Shown one piece after another: positions 12,849 to 21,180 of a DNA stretch of 64,000 nt. A program made the position numbers and the translations under genes. Source of the stretch: Stieleria maiorica (lineage in GTDB: Bacteria > Planctomycetota > Planctomycetia > Pirellulales > Pirellulaceae); NCBI RefSeq assembly GCF_008035925.1, contig NZ_CP036264.1:9137035-9201034 (forward strand), read 5' to 3'. The notes below the pieces were generated by a model. It saw only the letters and a program-made list of their open reading frames with translations. It was not told where the DNA came from and did not search any database. The first letter of the stretch is position 1, and every line of letters begins with the position of its first letter.

Positions 12849-13480
12849 TTGGAGGCATTCTCGTCATCGATGCGATAGAGGAACGCGTTGCCGACTTTTT
12901 TGAAGGGAATGTTCCCTGCGTCTCGTTGATGAGCAAGCTCGCAAGTCGTCCATCCAAAACGTTTCCGGACCTCCTCACTGCGAAGCCAGCTTTCTGTGGT
13001 TATTTGATTGAGTCGTGGGACCACTTCTCTGTTCCAATAGCTTGCTCGGCCGATCAGTGATCTGTCCACGTCAGGCAAAGCCATCCATTCGGACGATCGC
13101 GTCTTGCTCTCTTCGACGTCGAATCCTTGATATGCATCGTCAACGAAGAGCCACTTGTGGTGATAGATGTACGGATCTAAAGGCGGCTTTCGCATGCTGA
13201 TTGATCCGTCCTCCCGGACTAGTAGCTGTTTTCCAACAATCGGCTCATGAACAGTGTCGAAGTCAGGCGACTGTGTAAACGTGATTGCGTGCGTATTCAA
13301 GTTTAGCTTCACGACTGTGTAGCCAAAGTCCGTTGGCAAGCTTCGCTTGGCACTCTCAAGTTCGTTACCTATCACCGACTCAAAATCTCGATGGAGATAT
13401 ACGTTGCCACCGATCTCTTTTCCCACGCCAAACTTAATTGACCGCCTTGGCAGCTTCACTTTTGATTCCGCTGGTGACAT
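12845..13480 (-). CDS. Hypothetical protein of the phosphorothioation locus
   Basis: 211 residues. The C-terminal part (about 150-200) resembles a helix-turn-helix (WLRSEEVRKRFGWTTCELAHQ). The N-terminal part is not recognised. No signal peptide. It begins 2 nt after the stop of the PT-associated methyltransferase and overlaps the phosphoesterase by 4 nt, so all three are translationally linked. Confidence 0.72.
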   Translation of the reverse strand: MSPAESKVKLPRRSIKFGVGKEIGGNVYLHRDFESVIGNELESAKRSLPTDFGYTVVKLNLNTHAITFTQSPDFDTVHEPIVGKQLLVREDGSISMRKPPLDPYIYHHKWLFVDDAYQGFDVEESKTRSSEWMALPDVDRSLIGRASYWNREVVPRLNQITTESWLRSEEVRKRFGWTTCELAHQRDAGNIPFKKVGNAFLYRIDDENASK

Positions 13481-13482
13481 AA

Positions 13483-14946
13483 CTATGACCTTTTTCGGAT
13501 CAGCCGGTGACCACGGTGAGTGAAGCCAAGAAAACTAAGTGTTGACTGCCATTGAAGTCTTGATTGAAGGTCGTTGTGACCTTCCAGCACTCCGTGCTTC
13601 AGTTCTTGCTTGGAAAGGCGCTCAAACTTCGCCCGGAACGGGTAGTCAGCTGGCACCATGCAATCCTTCAGATCGAGTAGTAGCGGATCTTTAGCAGCAG
13701 CGTACTCAAAATAGTCAAGCCGCAGTGTCCGCAAAGCTACTTTGACGGTTGCCGTCAGAGGAGGATGGGCTTCGTAATCAAATGAGCCACATGACAAGTA
13801 AGAGATTTTTCCGGAAAAGCGATGCAACTTCACTATATTCATGTCGTCCAAGGAACCCACATAAGCCCGTGCACAACCTTCGTAGATACGGAGAATCGGA
13901 GAAAGGGACGGAACAGCATTGCGATGAACCCACAGAGCATTTGACGTCAGTCTACCGACAGCGGAATTGACGCAAGCCGCATCGATGGCGGTTGCATCAC
14001 CCGTTTCGAAGAGAATCGCATCCGCGCTGTCACAGGCGTTCTTGTATGAACCGAAGAATGCCTTGATGTCCCTTTGTGTCCGCTTTGGCAGCCGCGAAAA
14101 CGGTGGTCGGTTCGCAAATTTTGCCAAAGCAATGTACACAGTCAAATCTTCGACACGAGCGACGTGGATCGATTCCCAGTCTTCCTCGCCAGTAACTTTC
14201 TTAATGAGGGCGAACGCTCGCTTCAACGAGCCAAAGGCATCAACAATCTCAGAGGTCAACTCGAATTCATCCTCCGCTGGCAATCGCCCGAGCGACAAGA
14301 CACACTCAACAAGCGGTTCAAGAATTGCTTTGTGCTCTTCGAAACGAACCTCTGCGATTCGTTTACGCGGTGCTGTAATCGACCGGCGAACTCTATCGGA
14401 CAGGAACTGGGTCTTAAGCTCTTCGTCCCGAAAAACGTAGAAGACCCCTGGTGCAGCCGGATATGCTTCCGAGCCGAGTGACTCTTCTATGTACTCTCGG
14501 AGTTCCGCTTGCGTGAAGTACTTCTGAAAGGTCCCAATTGACGTGACGAGCCCGTCACCAAATTCGACTTCTCGACCGCTGGACTCCCCCATCACGACTC
14601 GGGCAGCGACACAGAGGACGCGATCCGCGATAGCCCATGCTTTCTGGAGCGTCAACCTTCGTTCCTCAACGTCTTCGATCACGTTGATCACGTAACCGAT
14701 ATTCACTATATCTGACGGTTGAGGATCTACGTTAGGGCGGAATTTTGGATCGAAACCGTCGCATGCCACTCCATCTTCGCGAAGAGCTGCGAGATCATCA
14801 CCGTGTCCGCAGCCGTAGTCGAAGAAACTACGCTCTGGCGTGATCATGCGGTCTCGCCAAAGGCACTTGAGCGGACGAGAATAGTCCGACCGTTTGATAG
14901 CGGCTTTGTGACGCTTGATACGCGGGGTTGTGGGTGGAGATCGCAT
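13483..14946 (-). CDS. DNA phosphorothioation-associated putative methyltransferase
   Basis: 487 residues matching the pattern of the dnd-associated methyltransferase-like family. The SAM-binding region is near residue 40 (FFDYGCGHGDDLAALRE), followed by NIGYVINVIEDVEERRLTLQKAW. The long C-terminal part ends in LSFLGFTHRGHRL. Family members accompany phosphorothioation genes in many genomes; the methylated target is unknown. It is divergent from the cysteine desulfurase across a 56-bp gap. Confidence 0.8.
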   Translation of the reverse strand: MRSPPTTPRIKRHKAAIKRSDYSRPLKCLWRDRMITPERSFFDYGCGHGDDLAALREDGVACDGFDPKFRPNVDPQPSDIVNIGYVINVIEDVEERRLTLQKAWAIADRVLCVAARVVMGESSGREVEFGDGLVTSIGTFQKYFTQAELREYIEESLGSEAYPAAPGVFYVFRDEELKTQFLSDRVRRSITAPRKRIAEVRFEEHKAILEPLVECVLSLGRLPAEDEFELTSEIVDAFGSLKRAFALIKKVTGEEDWESIHVARVEDLTVYIALAKFANRPPFSRLPKRTQRDIKAFFGSYKNACDSADAILFETGDATAIDAACVNSAVGRLTSNALWVHRNAVPSLSPILRIYEGCARAYVGSLDDMNIVKLHRFSGKISYLSCGSFDYEAHPPLTATVKVALRTLRLDYFEYAAAKDPLLLDLKDCMVPADYPFRAKFERLSKQELKHGVLEGHNDLQSRLQWQSTLSFLGFTHRGHRLIRKRS

Positions 14947-15002
14947 AAACCGCTAGGATACAGGACTCCGCAAGCCAGGAAAGCCGAACAGTACCGCTTC
15001 TC
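14947..15002. promoter_or_regulatory. Divergent intergenic region, methyltransferase / desulfurase
   Basis: A 56-bp gap between two outward-facing genes; both promoters must lie here or inside the coding ends. I see no clear operator palindrome. Confidence 0.4.
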
Positions 15003-16187
15003 ATGAACGATTCAGCCAAACTCCCAAACCGATCATCGCAACTAATCTACCTCGATCACTGTTCAACAACACCACTCGATCCAAATGTACTGGATGCGAT
15101 GCTTCCATTCCTGCGAGAGTCATTCGGGAATCCGGGAACTCCCCACCCATCAGTAGGCGGTGTTGTGCAGCGTGCAGTTCGGGAAGCACGCGAGGAAACT
15201 GCTCAGCTCGTCAATTGCAGACCAAACGAGTTGATATGGACCAGCGGCGCGACCGAGGCCAACAATCTCGCCATTCTCGGGCTCGCAGAGCAGACGCCTG
15301 AAGGACGGCGACACATCGTTACTCAAGTGACAGAGCATTCGGCAGTATTGGAACCATGCCGTCACTTGGAGTCTAAAGGCTGGGAAGTAACTTATTTGTC
15401 TGTGGATGAATTGGGGTTGATCGATCTTCAGCAACTCGAAAACGCGATCACCGATGCCACATCATTGGTGTCGATCATGTGGGGCAACAACGAAATTGGC
15501 ACGATTCAACCCGTGGCCGATATCGCGAGACTTTGCGCTGCTCGCGGCATTCTGTTTCATTGCGACGCAGCACAGGCAGTTGGAAAGATTGTGGTCGACC
15601 TAGAAGCAGTCGCGATTTCGATGCTCACGTTTTCGGCTCATAAGCTTTACGGACCGAAAGGCGTAGGTGTCCTCTTTGTACGCGACCTGAACAAGCAACA
15701 GATGATTTCACCACGCCAGTTCGGTGGCGGCCAGGAGAAATCACTTCGTGCTGGAACACTAAATGTGCCGTGCATTGTTGGATTGGGGGCAGCTTGCAAA
15801 CTTGCCGCTGCACATCAACAGCGTTGGCACGACAAAGTTGTAGCGCTCCGAAATCGATTTGAGTCGATACTTCTCGATCGTCTCCAACATATCTCGATCA
15901 ATGGTGACAGAGATAATCGATTGCCGCATATCAGTAACATTGCGTTCTACGAAACGGATGACGAAGGGTTACTGACAATGCTGCCGGAAATTGTTGCCAG
16001 TACTGGCTCTGCTTGCCACGTATCCGATTTCGCACCGAGCCATGTCCTAGATGCGTTGCCGGTAGATCCCAAGCCGACTGAGTGTTCCCTGCGATTCGGT
16101 TTCGGAAAAGGGAACACTGAGCAAGAAACTCGCTCGGCGGCAGATGCAATCTGCCGTGCTGTCGAGCATTTCCGAGCAAGCTTATAA
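15003..16187 (+). CDS. dndA: Cysteine desulfurase of the DNA phosphorothioation system (DndA/SspA-type)
   Basis: 394-residue class V aminotransferase-fold, IscS/NifS-like desulfurase. The substrate and PLP region is visible as YLDHCSTTPLD, TSGATEANN, TEHSAV, the Asp in FHCDAAQA, and Schiff-base lysine in FSAHKLYGPKG; the catalytic cysteine is in STGSACH. It transfers sulfur from cysteine, in PT systems to the PAPS-reductase-like protein for backbone sulfur insertion. A housekeeping IscS is the alternative, but the genes around it belong to a PT island. It is the only plus-strand gene on this side of the island. Confidence 0.82.
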   Translation: MNDSAKLPNRSSQLIYLDHCSTTPLDPNVLDAMLPFLRESFGNPGTPHPSVGGVVQRAVREAREETAQLVNCRPNELIWTSGATEANNLAILGLAEQTPEGRRHIVTQVTEHSAVLEPCRHLESKGWEVTYLSVDELGLIDLQQLENAITDATSLVSIMWGNNEIGTIQPVADIARLCAARGILFHCDAAQAVGKIVVDLEAVAISMLTFSAHKLYGPKGVGVLFVRDLNKQQMISPRQFGGGQEKSLRAGTLNVPCIVGLGAACKLAAAHQQRWHDKVVALRNRFESILLDRLQHISINGDRDNRLPHISNIAFYETDDEGLLTMLPEIVASTGSACHVSDFAPSHVLDALPVDPKPTECSLRFGFGKGNTEQETRSAADAICRAVEHFRASL

Positions 16188-16740
16188 GAATCCACGTATT
16201 AGGTGAGCAGGAACTCCCGATGCATCTGCAAATATCGTTCGGTCTCCAACGTCGGCTTAGTTAGCAAACGCATGTCAGTGGCGATCCCGAGGGCCGTCTG
16301 CTCGTGTTCGGGCAAACTATTGCTAAGCATGATTTCGCCGTTAGTGTTGAACGAAATAAGGTGTGAATCGAAAAGTGCATCAAGCGTCGCAACAAGTGGC
16401 AGTCCATTATTTGGGTCGAGACGCTCGGCGTCACTGCAATCTCGCCATGGTTTAATATGTGACGCCCTAACAGCGAATCTCGTCCCGGTCACTGCACACC
16501 GGTTGCTCCATAGTAACAGAACACCACTTCGAAATTGCCCCTGTCCCACGCGAGCGAGCACCAGCTGCTCTTTCTCGGTTGGCGTTTGCTCGCCGCCAAG
16601 TATTTCGGATACATCGTCGTCCAATTCTGAAGAACGGTCAGAATTACCCTTTAGTTCGTTGCCCGTTTCCAGCCATTCAATGAGTCCATACGTTGCTGGC
16701 GACGCTCTATAGAATCGCTTGTCAGGACTTGAATGTCCAA

Positions 16741-16749
16741 TATCGACAT
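16741..16749. repeat. Target-site duplication, left copy
   Basis: TATCGACAT, identical to 18182-18190 and flanking the IS element. A length of 8-9 bp fits the IS256 family. Confidence 0.9.
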
Positions 16750-18181
16750 GAGGTATTGTCAAAAGTCGTGTTCTTGAGCGAATGAAAAAGGTGGCGCATC
16801 CTGTTGGAACTTCAACCCTCCAACGGCCCGAAGTGGGCAAAGGAATACGCCATGAACAAGACTATGACAGACAGGCTCGACGTGCCAGTAGACGAATCGA
16901 ACGTCGTTTCTTTTCCATCGCAGGTGGACCAGAAAAGCCCGCTAGACGAACTCGTCCGAGAGGGGGCCAGACGGATGCTGCAGTCCGCGATTGACGCCGA
17001 GGTCGAAGCATTCATCGACCAACATGATGATCGACGTGACGAGCAGGGAAGACGCCTGGTTGTCAAGAATGGAAGCCTTCCAGAGCGAGAGATCCTGACC
17101 GGCGCTGGAGCCATTCCGGTGAAGCAGGGACGCGTTCGGGACAACACGAAAGACCCTGATAGGCGAGTCGTCTTCTCCCCCAGCGTGCTGCCAGCCTATC
17201 TTCGCAAGACTGAGGCAATCGAAGAACTGATTCCTTGGCTTTACCTCAAAGGAATCTCCACGGGTGACTTCGCCGAAGCTTTGCAGTCGCTTGTCGGCGA
17301 AGGGGCTCGTGGGCTCAGCGCGAACGTTGTTGTTCGACTCAAAGATCAGTGGTGCGATGAGTACGACCAATGGAGCAAGCGGGATCTGTCCGGCAAGCAC
17401 TACGTCTACATCTGGGCCGACGGCATTTACGCGAAGGTCCGGCTTGAGGATGACGCCAACAAAAAGCAGTGTTTATTGGTGATAATGGGTGCAACGGCCG
17501 ACGGGAAGAAAGAGCTAATCGCTGTGCTCGACGGTTACCGCGAAAGCGAACAAAGCTGGAGTGAACTGCTCTTGGACTTGAAACAACGCGGTTTGACAAA
17601 AGCGCCCAAGCTGGCGATCGGCGACGGTGCACTTGGATTCTGGAAGGCGCTTCGGAAGGTCTTTCCGCAGACCCGTGAGCAACGTTGTTGGGTCCACAAG
17701 ACAGCAAACGTTTTGAACAAGATGCCCAAGAGCGTTCAGCCAAAGGCCAAGCAATCGCTCCATGAAATCTGGCAAGCAGAGACAAGATCTGATGCGGAGA
17801 AAGCGTTCGATGAATTCCTTGAAAAGTTCGAGGCCAAGTACTCGCCGGCGTGTGAGTGCTTAAAGAAAGATCGTGACGTCCTTCTGACGTTCTACGACTT
17901 TCCGGCCGAGCACTGGAGTCACCTTCGCACAACGAACCCGATCGAGTCCACCTTCGCCACGATCCGCCTGCGTCACCGGAGGACGAAGGGCAACGGAACT
18001 CGACGTGCGAGTCTGGCAATGATGTTCAAACTCGCGCAGTCCGCGTCCAAGAAATGGAGACGACTCAACAGCCACGACAAGATCATTTACGTCATCGAAG
18101 GACGGCCCTTCAAAGACGGAATCATGCAGGAGCAAGTCGCCGCCTGATCATTTTTCAAAACACAACAATTGACAATTGCTC
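16750..18181 (+). mobile_element. IS256-family insertion sequence (1432 bp)
   Basis: Bounded by 9-bp direct repeats. Terminal inverted repeats are imperfect: the left end GAGGTATTGTCAAAAGTCGTG and the inverted right end GAGCAATTGTCAATTGTTGTG match at 15 of 21 positions, including ATTGTCAA. It contains one intact transposase gene and appears recent, since host frame and duplication are unaltered. Confidence 0.9.
16852..18147 (+). CDS. IS256-family transposase (Mutator-like)
   Basis: 431 residues with a DDE transposase core: YIWADGIY near residue 185, the second Asp in LAIGDGALGFWKAL, the C/D(2)H-like CWVHKTANVLNKMP, and a catalytic Glu in TTNPIESTFATIRLRHRRTKGNG. It catalyses cut- or copy-type mobility of the element. 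Full length for the family. ATG 16852 is taken as start; an upstream TTG (16804) is in frame. Confidence 0.94.
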   Translation: MNKTMTDRLDVPVDESNVVSFPSQVDQKSPLDELVREGARRMLQSAIDAEVEAFIDQHDDRRDEQGRRLVVKNGSLPEREILTGAGAIPVKQGRVRDNTKDPDRRVVFSPSVLPAYLRKTEAIEELIPWLYLKGISTGDFAEALQSLVGEGARGLSANVVVRLKDQWCDEYDQWSKRDLSGKHYVYIWADGIYAKVRLEDDANKKQCLLVIMGATADGKKELIAVLDGYRESEQSWSELLLDLKQRGLTKAPKLAIGDGALGFWKALRKVFPQTREQRCWVHKTANVLNKMPKSVQPKAKQSLHEIWQAETRSDAEKAFDEFLEKFEAKYSPACECLKKDRDVLLTFYDFPAEHWSHLRTTNPIESTFATIRLRHRRTKGNGTRRASLAMMFKLAQSASKKWRRLNSHDKIIYVIEGRPFKDGIMQEQVAA

Positions 18182-18190
18182 TATCGACAT
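18182..18190. repeat. Target-site duplication, right copy
   Basis: TATCGACAT, the right-hand copy of the 9-bp duplication produced by insertion into the HARE-HNH gene. Confidence 0.9.
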
Positions 18191-18355
18191 TGCTGGATCT
18201 GCGACTGAGTTGGATTGCAAGGGCGTTTTCAGGTTCTTGGGCCCCGAATTTGTAATACCCCTTGTCTACAATGTGGCGACACAAGGATGACACATGCGTC
18301 GGAACGCCCTTCTCGCGTAGAGCTTTTTCAGCAGCTTCATGAATAAACATGCGTC

Positions 18356-19168
18356 TTACAATTGACAGATTAAACAGCCGTCCTCGCGACCGGGATCGTC
18401 TTCAAATTCGACGTCCGTGAGAATCTGAACGAGTTTGGGAGATTTTCGCTTCTTGGCCTTCTTCTCTTCCCATTGTCGCTCAATTTCAGCCATTCGTTCC
18501 GGCTGCTCCAGTTCTTCAAGTGTCTCGTCACCGCACCAGTAAAATGCGTTGCCATCCTTGTTGTACTTCAGCTGGTCGAACTCGTAAGCCTTGGCTTGCT
18601 CGAACAAGTCTGGATAAGTCTGCTTCAAACGAACCCATTCAATTTTCTGCTGATAGAAACAGAAGAAGCAGCCAGAACGGGTTCGTCCCCAGTCGGTGTA
18701 CTTCGGCAATCCCAAGCCTGATTCTTCTAAGATGCGAATCACATCCTCGTAGACAAGGCCGTCTTCGCGGAAAGGGTACACAGTCGTGATGTTTGGCTTT
18801 GCGCTGATGTACCCTGAGCGACTTTCGTCTGCACGTAACCCGATGTAGTTCACAACCGGGTCATCACCAATCCACTTTTCAAACGGCTTCAGCTTCAGGT
18901 TCTTGGTACACCATCGCCGCATATTCGACGGGATCATCCCGCGATATACCTTCAACCAGTGATCAAAACCACGATCTGGATTGCTTTTGAGAATTGGCTT
19001 TCCAAGGATCGCTTCTAGACGGTCAAGATACTCATACGTTTCGTCCAATTCCTTGAACGTATCGTGGAAGATGTACTCCATCTCCGGCACGCGATCACGC
19101 ATGTAGATCGCGAGAGCCGCGCTGTCCTTGCCACCCGACAAGCTAAGAATGTGTCGTGTTTCTTTCAT
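18356..19168 (-). CDS. PAPS-reductase-fold protein of the PT system (DndC/SspD-like)
   Basis: 270 residues. It has an N-terminal ATP-pyrophosphatase PP-loop LSLSGGKDSAAL (residues about 8-19), then RRWCTKNLKLKPFEKWIG, and cysteine clusters GCFFCFYQQ and the C-terminal CLICQL that could hold an Fe-S cluster as in DndC. In PT systems this enzyme activates the DNA backbone and inserts sulfur supplied by the desulfurase. It is shorter than E. coli DndC (about 500 aa), closer to SspD. It starts 4 bp after the upstream hypothetical gene in the operon. Confidence 0.78.
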   Translation of the reverse strand: MKETRHILSLSGGKDSAALAIYMRDRVPEMEYIFHDTFKELDETYEYLDRLEAILGKPILKSNPDRGFDHWLKVYRGMIPSNMRRWCTKNLKLKPFEKWIGDDPVVNYIGLRADESRSGYISAKPNITTVYPFREDGLVYEDVIRILEESGLGLPKYTDWGRTRSGCFFCFYQQKIEWVRLKQTYPDLFEQAKAYEFDQLKYNKDGNAFYWCGDETLEELEQPERMAEIERQWEEKKAKKRKSPKLVQILTDVEFEDDPGREDGCLICQL

Positions 19169-19172
19169 CAGG

Positions 19173-20096
19173 CTACTCTTCGTTGATTGCTAGCACAACG
19201 GAAAATTTTTTATTTAATTTGTCCCGAGAAATTGGCTCGCCATGTGATATGCCAAAATGAGAAATTGCGTTCGACGAATTCCCTACCAAAATCTTCAGCG
19301 CAGTTACATTTGTCTTTACTGATTCAGTGACAACTACCTTCTCGGGGATAACGATTGGTGATTTGTGGAGCTGAAAAAAGCAAGATTGTAATTCGCTCAT
19401 TGCAGCTGCAACTGAAGTCATTACTGCAACCGCATCACGCAAGTGCGATAATGCATCATACTTGAGGACCACGACGCGGTTCTGCCGTGAATGAAATGCA
19501 ATCGCTCCAATATTGTATTCAGTCCCGAATTCGGCTAAGGCACCGCCCACATTCGCGAAGAGCCTAATCCTGACGTCGCGATGCAGCGGTGGCTGCACTT
19601 CCAAACCGACGCGACTGTGATGCGAGAAACATGCCTGCTGCAATTCGAGTGCTCGTGACATTTGCAAACGACAGTCATGTCGATAGCCACGTTCCTGAAA
19701 AACATTTCGTATCGCGCCATGAGGTACGGAAATCAATTGCTGCGGAAACCAATCAATTGCCAACCATTCTGCGTCGATTTGGATCAATCCAGTTGTGAGC
19801 TTGCTAGATGGTTGATGAGTCGCGATGCGAAACGCTCCGGGTACCAGCAAAATTGAATCGAGCCGATCACGTATCCGTGCATCTCTTGGTTTTACGTTAC
19901 GTGCTCGCCAAATATGATTTGGAACATACTGCAAGTCACATGACGCATTCACAACCGCAAATAGAAGGCATTCTCTGCTATGAAAAAAAACGTCCCCCAA
20001 TTGCACGAACGGTAAGTTTTCTTCCGCGTCATCGACCATCCCCAGCGTTTGAAGGACGTTCTTATAACCATCTTCGGCCGGGACGTCACTCATCAC
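19173..20096 (-). CDS. Hypothetical protein of the PT operon
   Basis: 307 residues, not recognised. It has no signal peptide or membrane helices. It contains FVQLGDVFFHSRECLLFAVVNASCDLQYV near residue 30 and is otherwise featureless. It overlaps the 3' end of the receiver-domain gene by 11 nt and is followed after 4 bp by the PAPS-reductase-like gene, so it belongs to the operon and may be the output of the kinase/receiver pair. Confidence 0.72.
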   Translation of the reverse strand: MMSDVPAEDGYKNVLQTLGMVDDAEENLPFVQLGDVFFHSRECLLFAVVNASCDLQYVPNHIWRARNVKPRDARIRDRLDSILLVPGAFRIATHQPSSKLTTGLIQIDAEWLAIDWFPQQLISVPHGAIRNVFQERGYRHDCRLQMSRALELQQACFSHHSRVGLEVQPPLHRDVRIRLFANVGGALAEFGTEYNIGAIAFHSRQNRVVVLKYDALSHLRDAVAVMTSVAAAMSELQSCFFQLHKSPIVIPEKVVVTESVKTNVTALKILVGNSSNAISHFGISHGEPISRDKLNKKFSVVLAINEE

Positions 20097-21180
20097 TCCC
20101 CCCGTCAGTGCTCTCGTTTTCCCAAGGATGTTCGCCCCAAGGATTTGTGATGGGTTCCACTAGCGACGCCGCATATAACTCCTTCAATGAATCTGAAGGA
20201 TCAGAGGCTACCGGTAGAAACTCTGTGAATCGCAATTGGTCGAGCTTTCTAAGGCTTCCGGCAACATCCTGAGTGGCAAATACCTGATGAACTAGATGAG
20301 ATCCAAAGAGCCTTCGTATGTAGTCGCCAAGTGGGTGGCCTTCGTCAGACAATGTGAGTTCACAAAGTATGGCATAATCTTGTAGTGGGAGCGTCCGCAG
20401 TACATTCATGAATCGACGTATCGCCTGGCCAACTACAGGATTATCTGGTAGCTCGTCGCGTTCCAACTCTTCGATGTTGCCGCCAAGTGTTGCCTCCAAT
20501 GCGTCTATAAGGTCGTGAATAGTGTGACAAACTTCGGAATTCTCGGGAACAAAAAGTAGCGTCCGATAGACGGTCTCCGAATTAACCAGTTCGCGCTTGG
20601 GGAGATATCGAAAGAATCCTCGCAGGAGTCTAGTCTCCCGGCGAAAGTTCTCTTCGTCCTGCTCAGCGTCTGGTTTGTCAGACATAAGAACGATGAAAGC
20701 ACGATGGGCCTTATAGATGTCTCTGGCAACAGCCTTGGACTCGTTCTTTCCATCTTTGAGATTGTAGTCTAGGAAGACGACACTTAGCTCATTCACCCCT
20801 TCTAGTTCCTTCTTCGAAGCAAACCTTTCTACGCTGACTCCAGGGAACTTTTTAATTCCTTCCACAATCGCATCGAGGTCCGCACGTCGACGTTTGAAGT
20901 CGGCAAATAAGCTCTCCAACTCGACCTGGATTTCCTTAAACTGATTCTGCGATTCAAACAAGGCAGCGACCTGACTGTCAGTGATGGCGGACGGGTCGTG
21001 CGCAGCAATACCAGTTGTGTCGAGCAGTCGCCCGCTCAACTCATCATGTTCGCCCGCTGCCTCACAAAAAATCTCTAGATCAGAAAGCTCAACAGAATCA
21101 CGATCTGGTGCAGCGAACGCGTCATCAACGACTCCGATACGCAAACCCGGTTTGCCATTAGCCGATTCTAAATCACTCAC
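20086..21180 (-). CDS. Receiver-domain (response-regulator-like) protein
   Basis: 364 residues. The N-terminal part carries a REC-like fold: acidic pocket RIGVVDDAF (about 15-23), a long helical insertion, putative phospho-acceptor in VVFLDYNLKDG (about 137) and IVLMSDK. The C-terminal 190 residues are unlike known DNA-binding outputs. Its start overlaps the stop of the kinase-like gene by 4 nt, as expected for a cognate pair. Confidence 0.72.
   Translation of the reverse strand: MSDLESANGKPGLRIGVVDDAFAAPDRDSVELSDLEIFCEAAGEHDELSGRLLDTTGIAAHDPSAITDSQVAALFESQNQFKEIQVELESLFADFKRRRADLDAIVEGIKKFPGVSVERFASKKELEGVNELSVVFLDYNLKDGKNESKAVARDIYKAHRAFIVLMSDKPDAEQDEENFRRETRLLRGFFRYLPKRELVNSETVYRTLLFVPENSEVCHTIHDLIDALEATLGGNIEELERDELPDNPVVGQAIRRFMNVLRTLPLQDYAILCELTLSDEGHPLGDYIRRLFGSHLVHQVFATQDVAGSLRKLDQLRFTEFLPVASDPSDSLKELYAASLVEPITNPWGEHPWENESTDGGSDE

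Larger units (their letters stand above)
16199..18350 (-). pseudogene. HARE-HTH + HNH endonuclease gene, split by an IS256-family element
   Basis: The 5' part (18350 to 18182) encodes MFIHEAAEKALREKG.. to SRRSSNVD, a HARE-type winged-helix. The 3' part (16749 to 16199) continues IGHSSPDKRFYRASPATYG.. and ends in an HNH nuclease with ASHIKPW, NNGLPL and DSHLISF. Removing the element and one copy of the 9-bp duplication restores a continuous frame (..SSNVDIGHSSPDK..). In this state the nuclease half has lost its own start; a fused start within the element (16840) could yield it. It follows the PAPS-reductase-like gene by 5 bp and was probably the last gene of that operon. Confidence 0.85.

Noticed and set aside
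17339..18019. 226-aa minus-strand frame opposite the transposase
   Set aside because: Shadow of the transposase gene; no recognisable protein features.
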